From the NCBI RefSeq assembly GCF_009909145.1, contig NZ_JAAAPJ010000003.1:496001-560000 (forward strand): a stretch of 64,000 nucleotides of DNA, in the 5' to 3' direction. This document shows, piece after piece, positions 25,330 through 33,506 of this stretch. The number at the start of each line of letters is the position of its first letter. Positions within the stretch are counted from its first letter, which is position 1. The translations under genes were made by a program, and so were the position numbers. Under the pieces are notes generated by a model. The model was not told the DNA's origin and searched no databases. It saw only the letters and a program-made list of their open reading frames with translations. This DNA comes from Corallococcus silvisoli. Lineage in GTDB: Bacteria; Myxococcota; Myxococcia; Myxococcales; Myxococcaceae.

Positions 25330-26924
25330 TGAAGACCCACCCGTCCGTGTCCCTCGCCGTCGCCGCCGCGCTGTCCCTCGCCGGCTGCGCCTCCACCCCC
25401 AAGCCCGCCCCCGAGGCCGCGCCGCCGCAGGTCACCGCCGCGCCAGAGACCCCGGCGCCGGCCGCGGTGCCGGCCGTGCCCCTGAACCAGCCGAAGCCGA
25501 TGCAGCTCGTCGTGCAGGCCCGGCCGGAGACGCCCATCGTCAGCCTGCGGCTGGTCTTCCACACGGGCTCCATCGACGACCCGAAGGGCAAGGAGGGCCT
25601 CACCGCCCTCACCGCGAAGCTGATGGCGGAGGGCGGCACGCAGAAGCTCACCTCCGCCCAGCTGCTGGAAGCGCTCTACCCCATGGCCGCCGAGCTCAAG
25701 GTGACCACGGACAAGGAGATGACCACCCTCGCCGGCCGCGTGCACCAGGACTTCCTTCCGCGCTTCCTGGAGCTGTTCACCGACACGCTGCTCGCGCCCC
25801 GCTTCGAGCCCGCGGAGTTCGAACGCCTGCGCGCCAACGCGCTCAATGGCGTGCGCAACGGCCTGCGCAGCGAGGACGACGAGACCCTTGGCAAGGTGGG
25901 CCTGGACGCGCTGCTCTACGCGGGCCACCCGTACGCCCACTACACCGGCGGCACCGTGCAGGGGCTCCAGGCGCTCACGCTCGAGGACGTGAAGGCGCAG
26001 GCGGCCCGCGTGTTCACCCAGGACCGGCTCGTCATCGGGCTGGCGGGCCCGGTGGACGCGAAGCTCCAGGAGGCCGTCACCTCGCGCCTGTCCGCGCTGC
26101 CCGCCACGGGGGCGCCGCGCGTGGCGCTGCCGCCCGTGCCCTCGTCCGCGGGCCGCACGCTCATCCTCCAGAAGCCCGCGCTCTCCACCGCCGTGAGCAT
26201 GGGCTTCGTCACGCCGCTGCGCCGCGGAGACCCGGACTTCTTCCCGGTGGCGTTCGCGCTGTCCAACCTGGGCGAGCACCGCCAGTTCATCGGCGTGCTC
26301 TTCAACGAGCTGCGTGAGCAGCGCGGCCTCAACTACGGCGACTACGCCTACGCCGAGCACTTCATCGAGGACCGCGGCAACGGCACCTTCAACCGCACCA
26401 ACCTGGTGCGCACCCAGCAGGACGTGTCCCTGTGGCTGCGCCCCGTGGTGCCCGCCAACGGCGTGTTCGCCACGCGCGGCGCGGTGTACTTCCTGGACCA
26501 GATGGTGAAGCAGCCGCTCCCGCGCGAGCGCTTCGACCTGGTGCGCGGCTTCCTCCAGGGCTACACCCGCCTGTGGGAGCAGACCGACCAGCGCCGGTTG
26601 GGCTACGCCATCGACTCGCTCTACTACGGCACGCCGGACTTCCTGGCGTCGTACCGCGCCGCGCTGGCGACGATGACGCCAGAGTCCGTGAACGCGGCCG
26701 TGCGCCGGAGGCTCCAGCCGGATCAACTGGCGTTCGTGTTCGTCACCGAGGACGCCGACGGACTGGCGAAGGCGCTGAAGTCCGGCGCGCCGTCGCCCAT
26801 CACCTACGCGTCGCCCAAGTCGCCGGAGCTGCTCAAGCAGGATGAAGCCATCATCCAGCAGAAGCTGCCGGTGAACCCGGACGCCATCCAGGTCCTCCCG
26901 GCCGCGCGGTTCATGGAGCACTGA
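25329..26924 (+). CDS. M16 family protein lacking the zinc motif (partner subunit)
   Basis: 531 residues from ATG 25329; a GTG one codon earlier is also possible. A lipoprotein signal (SLAVAAALSLAGCAST) puts it on a membrane, followed by a Pro/Ala-rich linker to about residue 55. The M16 fold follows (IVSLRLVFHTGSIDDPKGKE, LTALTAKLMAEGGTQKL), but where HxxEH should sit it reads LTALTAKL, so it cannot bind catalytic zinc. The C-terminal half (EQRGLNYGDYAYAEHFIEDR) matches M16 C-domains. By analogy with known pairs it probably forms the inactive half of a heterodimer with the preceding gene product, tethering the complex. Confidence 0.92.
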   Translation: MKTHPSVSLAVAAALSLAGCASTPKPAPEAAPPQVTAAPETPAPAAVPAVPLNQPKPMQLVVQARPETPIVSLRLVFHTGSIDDPKGKEGLTALTAKLMAEGGTQKLTSAQLLEALYPMAAELKVTTDKEMTTLAGRVHQDFLPRFLELFTDTLLAPRFEPAEFERLRANALNGVRNGLRSEDDETLGKVGLDALLYAGHPYAHYTGGTVQGLQALTLEDVKAQAARVFTQDRLVIGLAGPVDAKLQEAVTSRLSALPATGAPRVALPPVPSSAGRTLILQKPALSTAVSMGFVTPLRRGDPDFFPVAFALSNLGEHRQFIGVLFNELREQRGLNYGDYAYAEHFIEDRGNGTFNRTNLVRTQQDVSLWLRPVVPANGVFATRGAVYFLDQMVKQPLPRERFDLVRGFLQGYTRLWEQTDQRRLGYAIDSLYYGTPDFLASYRAALATMTPESVNAAVRRRLQPDQLAFVFVTEDADGLAKALKSGAPSPITYASPKSPELLKQDEAIIQQKLPVNPDAIQVLPAARFMEH

Positions 26925-26940
26925 CGTTCGCGTCCGGCGC

Positions 26941-27066
26941 TCAAGGGCTCTCCGGCGACACCGTCCACACGCCGCGAGAGCACTTGAGCGCCGGAACCTC
27001 CTGGCGCTCGCACCGCGCGGGCCCCTCCACCGCGAGAACCCAGGAGCCCAGTGGAAGATGTGTCAT
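26941..27066 (-). CDS. Possible small ORF, unassigned
   Basis: 41 codons from ATG 27066 with a GCAGGGG before it. It reads MTHLPLGSWVLAVEGPARC and then more residues ending TVSPESP, with two Cys. The same frame continues open upstream with protein-like sequence but no start codon, so this may be the end of a decayed gene. No family is recognised. Confidence is low. Confidence 0.25.
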   Translation of the reverse strand: MTHLPLGSWVLAVEGPARCERQEVPALKCSRGVWTVSPESP

Positions 27067-27210
27067 CCCCTGCGGAAACAGGGCGTGCTCGCCTGCGTGC
27101 CCGGCGTCCGGGACCGCGCGCGCTTTGTAGAAATGGCATGAGGCTGTAGCGCACCTTCCGACGCGTGGCTTTTCTTCCGGCGGGGGGAGGTGGGTGGTAA
27201 GAGCCTCGGT

Positions 27211-29520
27211 ATGCAATGCCCCGACTCCGAACATGTTTCGTGGAGCCGGTCCGCGTGCGGCGCGGCCCTGCGACTCGCGCTCCTGGGCCTGCTGCTCACC
27301 ACGGCAGCGGCCCACGCCCAGCCTGATCCTTTCTCCCGTGGCTTCGACGCGGTGCCCGTGAAACCCACGGCCGCGCAGTCCAGCGGCATCGGGCTGGAAG
27401 GCGCCACCGTGGAGCCGGTGGGCAGCTACCGGGGCGCGCTGCTGCTGGACTTCAACTGGCGCATCCTGGCCCTCAAGCTGGGAGAGAAGAAGCTGGGGGA
27501 CCTGCTCCCGTACCGGCTGGACGCGCACCTGCTGTTCTCCTACCAGCTGCTGGAGCGGCTGGAGGTGGGCGTGGACCTGCCGTTCACGGTCGTCCAGGGC
27601 GACAACTTCTCGCTGCTGGGCGACGCGCTGAACTCGCCGACCTTCCCCGGCGCCGAGGGCGTCAGCAGCACCACGCTGGGCGACTTCCGCGTGCTGCCGC
27701 GCGTGAGCTTGCTGAATCCAGACCGCTTCCCGGTGGGGCTCGCGCTGGTGGCGGAGGTGCGGCTGCCCACCGGCAGCGCGCGGAGCTTCACGGGTGAGAG
27801 CGGCGTCGTGTTCGCCCCGCGCCTGGCCGTGGACAAGAAGCTGGGCCCCCTGCCGGTGCGCCTGCTGGGCAACGTGGGCGTGCTGCTGCGCCCCGCGGCG
27901 CAGTACCTCAACCTGCGCGTGGACGACGAGCTGACGCTGGGCGCGGGCGGCATCGTGGACCTGCCGGACATTGGCCGGCTGAGCGAGGTGAAGGCCACGG
28001 CCGAAATGCACCTGCGCACGCCGCTGGTGCGCCCGTTCAACTTCGACCAGTCGGATTCGCTCAAGTCACCGTGGGAGCTGCTGGTGGGTGCTCGCGCGAA
28101 GGTGTGGGGCGACTGGGGCCTGGAGCTGGACGTGGGCCGCGGGCTCAACGTCACCACGGGCTACGGCCGCGAGGCCCTGCGGGTCATGCTGGCGCTGCGC
28201 TACGACAAGAGCTACGGCGGACCGGACTCGGACGGCGACGGCGTGCCGGACATCCGCGACCGCTGCCCCACGCAGCCCGAGGACAAGGACGGCTTCGAGG
28301 ATTACGACGGCTGCCCGGATCCGGACAACGACGGCGACGGCGTGGAGGACGGCGACGACGCGTGCCCCAACGTGAAGGGGCCGAAGGAGAACAAGGGCTG
28401 CCCGGTGGAGCCGGAGAAGGACACCGACGGCGACGGCATCATCGACCGGCTGGACAAGTGCCCGAACGTGCCCGGCCTGAAGGACTTCGACGGCTGCCCG
28501 GACACGGACTTCGACGAGATTCCGGACGGCGAGGACGACTGCCCCGACGTGGCCGGCCCGCCGGAGAACAACGGCTGCCCGTACGACGCCCCGCCCTACG
28601 TGGTCGTGGAGTCGGACCGCATCCGCATCAAGGGCAACATCCTCTTCGAGACGAACTCCGCGATCATCCAGAAGCAGTCGTACCCGCTGCTGGACGAGGT
28701 GGCGTCGGTGCTCGTGAAGAACCCCACGCTGGGGCCGGTGCAGATTGAAGGGCACACGGACAACAAGGGGTCGCGCACGCTCAACGTGGACCTGTCCAAC
28801 CGGCGCGCGAAGTCGGTGCTCGACTACCTGGTGAAGAAGGGCATCGACCGCAAGCGCCTGACGTCGCAGGGCTTCGGGTTCGACCGGCCCATCGACACCA
28901 ACGACACGGCGCTGGGCCGCGCGAGGAACCGGCGCGTGGACTTCAAGCTGGTCAAGTCGGAGATCGAGACCGGCCCCAAGGAGACGGTGGTGCCCAACGG
29001 CCAGCCGCCTCCGCCCGGCACCGAGCCCGTCCCCGGACCGGGTGCGCCTCCCGCGAGCGACACGGCCGCCCCGCCCAAGTCAGCGCCCGCGGCCGGTACG
29101 GGGACACAGCCCAAGGCCACGACCGCGCCGGATGCGAGCACACCGGCCAAGTCCACGACCGCGGCAGGAACGAGCACACCGCCCAAGTCAGCGACCACGC
29201 CGGACGCGAGCACATCTCCCAAGGCCACGACCGCGCCAGAGGCGAGCGCACCGGCCAAGTCCACTCCCGCGACTGGAACGAGCACACCGCCCAAGGCCAC
29301 GACCACGCCAGAGGCGAGCGCACCGGCCAAGGCCACGACCGCGGCAGGAACGAGCACACCAGCCAAGTCGACGACCGCAGCCGGCGCGAGTACGCCGCCC
29401 AAGTCAGCGACCACGCCGGACGCGAGCACATCTCCCAAGGCCACGACCGCGCCGGGCCCAGGCACTCCGCCCAAGGCCACGGCGGCGCCGGACGCGGGCA
29501 CGCCAACGGGCAAGAAGTAG
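27211..29520 (+). CDS. OmpA-family outer-membrane protein with TSP3 repeats and low-complexity tail
   Basis: 769 residues from ATG 27211; a GTG at 27190 would add 7. It starts with a signal peptide (LALLGLLLTTAAAHAQPDPF). Residues ~40-330 are a beta-strand-rich segment of outer-membrane type. Next come calcium-binding thrombospondin type-3 repeats (DSDGDGVPDIRDRCPTQPED, PDNDGDGVEDGDDACPN, DTDGDGIIDRLDKCPNVPG), which end at about residue 460. The OmpA peptidoglycan-binding domain spans about 468-585 (NILFETNSAIIQKQSYPLLD, IEGHTDNKGS, DLSNRRAKSVLDYLVKKGI). The last ~135 residues are 11 tandem 12-residue units of the KATTAPDASTPA type. It probably links outer membrane and cell wall. Confidence 0.93.
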   Translation: MQCPDSEHVSWSRSACGAALRLALLGLLLTTAAAHAQPDPFSRGFDAVPVKPTAAQSSGIGLEGATVEPVGSYRGALLLDFNWRILALKLGEKKLGDLLPYRLDAHLLFSYQLLERLEVGVDLPFTVVQGDNFSLLGDALNSPTFPGAEGVSSTTLGDFRVLPRVSLLNPDRFPVGLALVAEVRLPTGSARSFTGESGVVFAPRLAVDKKLGPLPVRLLGNVGVLLRPAAQYLNLRVDDELTLGAGGIVDLPDIGRLSEVKATAEMHLRTPLVRPFNFDQSDSLKSPWELLVGARAKVWGDWGLELDVGRGLNVTTGYGREALRVMLALRYDKSYGGPDSDGDGVPDIRDRCPTQPEDKDGFEDYDGCPDPDNDGDGVEDGDDACPNVKGPKENKGCPVEPEKDTDGDGIIDRLDKCPNVPGLKDFDGCPDTDFDEIPDGEDDCPDVAGPPENNGCPYDAPPYVVVESDRIRIKGNILFETNSAIIQKQSYPLLDEVASVLVKNPTLGPVQIEGHTDNKGSRTLNVDLSNRRAKSVLDYLVKKGIDRKRLTSQGFGFDRPIDTNDTALGRARNRRVDFKLVKSEIETGPKETVVPNGQPPPPGTEPVPGPGAPPASDTAAPPKSAPAAGTGTQPKATTAPDASTPAKSTTAAGTSTPPKSATTPDASTSPKATTAPEASAPAKSTPATGTSTPPKATTTPEASAPAKATTAAGTSTPAKSTTAAGASTPPKSATTPDASTSPKATTAPGPGTPPKATAAPDAGTPTGKK
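29113..29508 (+). repeat. 36-bp in-frame tandem repeat encoding a Thr/Ala/Pro/Lys tail
   Basis: Eleven units of 36 bp (12 codons each, KATTAPDASTPA consensus) at the 3' end of the OmpA-family gene, followed only by GKK and the stop. Units differ by a few codons, and an alternating pattern of closely related pairs is visible. Such arrays expand and contract readily. The product is a flexible, positively charged spacer. Confidence 0.9.
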
Positions 29521-29553
29521 CGCGGGGACGGTTCGGAGCACGGGCCGTCCCGC

Positions 29554-29571
29554 GAGCCCCTTCGGGGGCTC
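29554..29571 (+). terminator. Hairpin after the OmpA-family gene
   Basis: GAGCCCC-TTCG-GGGGCTC, a 7-bp stem closed by a stable UUCG tetraloop, lies 33 bp after the stop. A larger imperfect stem (GCGGGGACGG with CCGTCCCGC) precedes it at about 29522-29553. It sits between convergent genes and may serve both directions, but lacks a U-tract. Confidence 0.55.
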
Positions 29572-29628
29572 AAGCCAGGAGCACGGGCCGACGCCTCCCT
29601 CCGCTCGGTGAGTCGAAGGGGGGAGACG

Positions 29629-30207
29629 CTACCGCTTCAGCGCGCGCTCGATGCGGCGGCGCAAGCCGTCTTCGGACAGCATGCCACGCTGCGCGTCCAT
29701 CACCTTGCCGTCGCGGTCCAGGAAGTAGAGCGTCGGCAGCGCGTTCACCTCGAAGGCCCGCGCCATGTTGTCGTCGGCGTAGACGACGTAGGGCCGCAGC
29801 TCCGGCTGAAAGCGCTGGAGGAAGTAGTCCACCTGCTGCGGCGCCGTATCCCCGTCGTCCCGGCTGGCCGCCACGAAGACGAGCCCCTGGGACTCGTACT
29901 CCTTGGCCAGCTTCACCAGCGAGGGCATCTCCTCGCGGCACGGCGGACACCAGGTGGCCCAGAAGTCGAGCATCACCACATGGCCCTTCAGGTCCGACAG
30001 GGTCAGCGAACCGCCACCATGCTTGGCCAGTTGGAAGGACGGCGGCGAGACCCCATCCGGCACCAGTCGCGCGCGCTGCGCCTCCCGCACGCCCAGGAAC
30101 GCCAGCGCCGCCAGGCCCAGCACCGCCACCACCGCCAGCACCGTCTTGGCGCCATCCCCGCGCGCACGCGGCGGCTTCGAATTCTCGGATCCAGCCTGCT
30201 GTGTCAT
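29629..30207 (-). CDS. TlpA-like membrane-anchored thioredoxin
   Basis: 192 residues from ATG 30207, which overlaps the stop of the preceding gene by 4 bases. An N-terminal membrane anchor (AKTVLAVVAVLGLAALAFLG) follows a short cytoplasmic tail. The periplasmic domain starts near residue 60 (FQLAKHGGGSLTLSDLKGHV) and has the redox motif WCPPC (LDFWATWCPPCREEMPS), then the TlpA-type cis-Pro region LPTLYFLDRDGKVMD. It should reduce or transfer disulfides on exported proteins such as apocytochromes. The neighbour upstream is a Cys-containing protein, so a shared envelope role is possible but not proven. Confidence 0.92.
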   Translation of the reverse strand: MTQQAGSENSKPPRARGDGAKTVLAVVAVLGLAALAFLGVREAQRARLVPDGVSPPSFQLAKHGGGSLTLSDLKGHVVMLDFWATWCPPCREEMPSLVKLAKEYESQGLVFVAASRDDGDTAPQQVDYFLQRFQPELRPYVVYADDNMARAFEVNALPTLYFLDRDGKVMDAQRGMLSEDGLRRRIERALKR

Positions 30208-31268
30208 CCGCGTTCCCTTCGTGTCAGGCCGCCGTGCACCCGCTTCAACGCCCAGCGCACCCCAGCCCGGACCCGCGGCCGGCGCACCACCCACGCCGCC
30301 AGCGGAGGGCCCCAGTGATAGTACCCGTCGATGAACCCCTGGCCGAGCCGGCTCTTCCGCAGCACGTCGTCCCGGAACGCCCGGAACGCCACCAGCTCCG
30401 GGGCGCCCTCGCCAAAGGCCGCGGTCACCACGAAGCACGATGACGCGGGACTCACCCACATCATCTTCCCGTTGGTGAGGTTCACCACCACCTTCAGCTC
30501 GCGCTGCTCCGTGTAGAGGAAGGCCAGCAGGTCCCTGCGCGCCGCCGGGAACTCCTGCCCCCCCGCCTCCTCGAAGTCGATGCGCGTCGTCACGGCGCTG
30601 CCCACTTCATCCACCGTGAAGCGGTAGCGCTTGGAGCTGCGCCGGTGCTCCACCTCCAGCCCCTTCAGCTCCCCGAAGTAGGCCAGGAACGGCACCCGGC
30701 ACGCCGGACACACGAACCGGTGGTAGGCGTGCGTCGGCACGAAGGCGTAATCCCCCATGCGCTTGCAGCCCGTGTTGGGGCACACCAGCTTCACGCCCGC
30801 CTGGGGCGCGTTGCGAGGGTCGTAGCGCGACAGGCCCGTGCCCTTGTCGAACACGGGCGGAGGCCGCGCCGGCTGCCCCACCATCTGGCGGGTGGGGTGC
30901 GCGGCCCGCTCCAGCTCCTGCGCCCGGCGCCACGCCAGCTCGGCCGCTTCCAGCCGGCCGTCCGCCGTGTGCACCAGCGCCTCCGCGTGCGCGCGCAGGG
31001 CCGCCACCAGCCGGTCCACCAGCGGCGACACCGCCGGCGCCCGCGCCACCGCGAACGCCTCCGCCAGCACCCGCTCCATTTCGGGGAGCAGCGCCTGGGC
31101 CGCCTTGCGCGACGGGTCCTCCGCTCGCCGGTACACCGGGGGCTCCGGCAGCTTCGCGAACAATGCCGAGGCCTGGGCCCGCACGCGCTCCAGCGCCGCG
31201 TCCCCCCGCCCCACGTCCAATCCCGCCGCCCGCGTCTGGGCGGCCCTGATGAGTTCTTCGGGCTGCAA
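30204..31268 (-). CDS. Zinc-ribbon protein with C-terminal CFI-box
   Basis: 354 residues from the TTG at 31268, with AAGG a few bases upstream; no better start is in frame. Residues ~1-130 form an Ala/Arg-rich helical region. The centre has a zinc-ribbon, CPNTGCKRMGDYAFV and then FVCPACRVPFLAYFGE. The C-terminus begins CFVVTAAFGEGAPELVAFRA and goes on to RLGQGFIDGYYHWGPPLAAW, which fits the CFI-box-CTERM layout (Cys-Phe-Ile/Val-x-Thr-Ala-Ala, then an F-R-D and a Y-x-x-x-P-P-hydrophobic membrane-like end). The box is thought to mediate processing or membrane anchoring. It is co-transcribed with the TlpA-like gene. Confidence 0.7.
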   Translation of the reverse strand: MQPEELIRAAQTRAAGLDVGRGDAALERVRAQASALFAKLPEPPVYRRAEDPSRKAAQALLPEMERVLAEAFAVARAPAVSPLVDRLVAALRAHAEALVHTADGRLEAAELAWRRAQELERAAHPTRQMVGQPARPPPVFDKGTGLSRYDPRNAPQAGVKLVCPNTGCKRMGDYAFVPTHAYHRFVCPACRVPFLAYFGELKGLEVEHRRSSKRYRFTVDEVGSAVTTRIDFEEAGGQEFPAARRDLLAFLYTEQRELKVVVNLTNGKMMWVSPASSCFVVTAAFGEGAPELVAFRAFRDDVLRKSRLGQGFIDGYYHWGPPLAAWVVRRPRVRAGVRWALKRVHGGLTRRERG

Positions 31269-31381
31269 GCCCCGGGACCTTAAGGGCCCGCAAGCCCCCT
31301 GTCAGCGACTCCCGCGTCCCCGGTCCGGAAACTCGCCAACGTCCCCGGACCAATGTAAGACGACGTAGGAGGATGTGAATC

Positions 31382-31669
31382 ATGGGCGTGTTGAAGTTCC
31401 TGGTCTGGACGGCATGCGCGGTGGGGATCGGCGTCTTCCTGGCGCGGGGCAACGTGGACGGCCGTTCACCGCTGGAGCACATGGAGCGCACCTGGAAGCG
31501 CTCGGTGAATCCCTCCGCGATGGACCGGATGAAGGGCAGCGTGGAGGACGCGCTGGAGGACGCGAGGGAGGCGGTGACCCAGAAGTCCGCCAACGCCCCG
31601 GGTCCGCGTGAGCGCATCACCCCCGAGGACCGGGCGGCCATCAACGACATCATCGCCCGGAAGAAGTAG
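31382..31669 (+). CDS. Small single-span membrane protein
   Basis: 95 residues with ATG start and an AGGAGG site 7-12 bases upstream. It starts with one membrane segment (VLKFLVWTACAVGIGVFLA), then a soluble, charged, amphipathic tail with helix-forming stretches (AMDRMKGSVEDALEDAREAV) and a final PEDRAAINDIIARKK. A cytoplasmic C-terminus is likely. It is conserved-looking but I recognise no family. It diverges from the CFI-box gene and precedes the HtrA gene by about 120 bp. Confidence 0.72.
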   Translation: MGVLKFLVWTACAVGIGVFLARGNVDGRSPLEHMERTWKRSVNPSAMDRMKGSVEDALEDAREAVTQKSANAPGPRERITPEDRAAINDIIARKK

Positions 31670-31788
31670 CCCCCCGCCCCCGGACGCGAGGGCCGTGGCT
31701 GATCGCCGACCCTCCCCTTCCGCCTACCCCGCCCCGTGCCTAGGTTGCGCCGGGGCGTTGGGTTGGACGGTGGTGGAGAGGCGGGCCC

Positions 31789-33024
31789 ATGGGCTGGACG
31801 CAGGTCGGGGGCGTCATCAGGGTGGCGGTGCTGGCATGCGCGCTGGGAACAGCCGGACGCGCCGAGTCACGCCCCCCCAAGAAGCTGTGGCTGGAGGCGC
31901 GCAACCGCGCCGCTTCCCGGCAACACTCCAACATCAGTGAAGTGGCCCGCAAGGCGATGCCGGCCGTGGTGTCCATCACCACGCGCCAGGACAGCGCGGA
32001 CGTGCCCCCCGGCGAGGAGCCGCAGCGGGGGATTGGCTCCGGGTTCATCATCCACCCGGACGGCTACATCCTCACCAGCGCGCACGTGGTGGACGGGGCC
32101 TCGGAGGTCAGCATCTCCATCCGCAGCGCCACCGGCTACGTGGAGGAGTTCCCCGCCACGGTGGTGGGCGAGGACGAGCGCACCGACTGCGCGCTCCTCA
32201 AGGTGGACTCGCCCCGGAAGCTGCCGGTGCTGAAGCTGGCGTCCGCGTCCCATGTGGACATCGCGGACTGGGTGGTCGTCATCGGCAACCCGTTCGGCCT
32301 GGCGCACTCCGTGACGGTGGGCGTGGTGAGCTACCTGGGCCGCACCGACGTGACGCCCAACGGGCGCGACGGCGACTTCGACTATCTGCAGTTGGACGCC
32401 TCCATCAACCCGGGCAACTCCGGCGGGCCGGTGCTGGACCTCCACGGCGACGTGGTGGCGGTGGCCAACGCCGTCAACGTGTCCGGGCAGGGCATCGGGT
32501 TCGCCATCCCCATCGACATCGCGAAGACGGTGATTCCCCAGTTGAAGGCGCACGGGCGCATGCGCCGCGGGTGGATGGGCATCAGCGTGCAGGACTTCTC
32601 TCCGGAGGTGGCCCAGGCCTTCAACCTGAACCCGCGCGGCCGGGGCGTGGTGGTGACGGACGTGGTGGAGGACAGCCCCGCGGAGCGCGCGGGCCTGCGC
32701 ACCGGAGACGTCATCCTGAACCTGGACCGCCTGTCGGTGGAGCGGGCCCACACGCTGCGCTGGCAGGTGGCCGCGCGCGGCGTGGGCCAGCACATCCAGC
32801 TCCAGCTGCGCAGGCTGGGGCACCCCATGACGCTGCGGGTGAAGCTGGAGGACGCGCCCCGGGTGGAGGCGCCTCCCGCGACGCTCGCCTCGGGCGCCGC
32901 TCCGGCGGAGCGCACCGCCGGGGCCCGCTCGGCGCTGGAGGACCTGCTGTCGCCCGTGCCGCGCTCCCCGTCCGGACGGGCGGGCGGGGACTCGGAGGGC
33001 GGGGAGGGCTTGCCCGTTCCCTGA
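31789..33024 (+). CDS. HtrA/DegP-type serine protease
   Basis: 411 residues. A signal peptide (VIRVAVLACALGTAGRAES) is followed by the trypsin-like protease domain. The catalytic triad is visible: His in GYILTSAHVVDGASEV, Asp in DERTDCALLKVDSP, and Ser in SINPGNSGGPVLDL (near residue 210). One PDZ domain follows (GWMGISVQDFSPEVAQAFNL, GVVVTDVVEDSPAERAGL, residues about 262-355). The tail is Pro/Gly-rich. HtrA proteases remove misfolded exported proteins in the periplasm. The ATG at 31789 follows a GGAGAGG-type site; the gene lies before a zinc-finger protein and seems to be its own unit. Confidence 0.95.
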   Translation: MGWTQVGGVIRVAVLACALGTAGRAESRPPKKLWLEARNRAASRQHSNISEVARKAMPAVVSITTRQDSADVPPGEEPQRGIGSGFIIHPDGYILTSAHVVDGASEVSISIRSATGYVEEFPATVVGEDERTDCALLKVDSPRKLPVLKLASASHVDIADWVVVIGNPFGLAHSVTVGVVSYLGRTDVTPNGRDGDFDYLQLDASINPGNSGGPVLDLHGDVVAVANAVNVSGQGIGFAIPIDIAKTVIPQLKAHGRMRRGWMGISVQDFSPEVAQAFNLNPRGRGVVVTDVVEDSPAERAGLRTGDVILNLDRLSVERAHTLRWQVAARGVGQHIQLQLRRLGHPMTLRVKLEDAPRVEAPPATLASGAAPAERTAGARSALEDLLSPVPRSPSGRAGGDSEGGEGLPVP

Positions 33025-33174
33025 TGGGCCTTGCCCCCGGGGCCCTTCCGGGCCGCCAGCCTCCTTGCGTTCCTTGAAACCGGGCGATACACCGTGCGCC
33101 TTCACACTGCGGCGGATCCACCCAGAGGTGGCGCCGCGGGTTTTCGCGCATCGATTCGCAGGAGAGTCCGCACC

Positions 33175-33444
33175 ATGGCCGAGGCCACCCAGACGACGAA
33201 GCCCACCCATTGGCCGCGCACGGCCAAGGGCAACGGCAAGAAGGCGTGCACCGTGGAGGGCTGCAAGCGCCCCTACCGCGCCAAGAGCTACTGCTTCTTC
33301 CACTTCAAGAAGTGGCGCCAGGGCGACCTGCCCCACTCGCGCTACCGCGTGTGCTCCAAGCCGGAGTGCCGTATCAAGACGAGCAAGGCCGGCCTGTGCG
33401 AGAAGCACTACGCCGAGACCTACAAGAAGGAAGCGGCGGCCTAA
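33175..33444 (+). CDS. Small protein with two tandem Cx4Cx9Cx2H zinc-binding motifs
   Basis: 89 residues, ATG 33175 with GGAGAG upstream. After a basic, Thr-rich start (TTKPTHWPRTAKGNGKK) it has two copies of an identical spacing: C-TVEG-C-KRPYRAKSY-C-FF-H and C-SKPE-C-RIKTSKAGL-C-EK-H, both Cx4Cx9Cx2H. These should fold as two small zinc modules separated by a basic linker (KKWRQGDLPHSRYR). A nucleic-acid or protein-binding role is plausible, as the protein is basic. The pattern recalls small myxobacterial proteins annotated as vegetative proteins, but I cannot confirm a family. It converges with the TrmJ-like gene. Confidence 0.78.
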   Translation: MAEATQTTKPTHWPRTAKGNGKKACTVEGCKRPYRAKSYCFFHFKKWRQGDLPHSRYRVCSKPECRIKTSKAGLCEKHYAETYKKEAAA

Positions 33445-33463
33445 GCCGTCCCGGCTGTTTCGT

Positions 33464-33506
33464 GGCGCCGGCCTCCCGCCCTCACTCGCGGGAGGAGCCC
33501 GGCGCC
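33464..33506 (+). terminator. Long hairpin between convergent genes
   Basis: GGCGCCGG + CCTCCCGC pairs with GCGGGAGG + (3-base bulge) + CCGGCGCC, a 16-bp interrupted stem with an 8-base loop. Its right arm overlaps the last codons of the TrmJ-like gene. It starts 20 bp after the zinc-finger stop codon. No U-tract is seen. Confidence 0.5.

Noticed and set aside
26941..28011. Long minus frame opposite the OmpA-family gene
   Set aside because: Most is antisense to the OmpA gene; only the last ~40 codons are outside it and they have no family.
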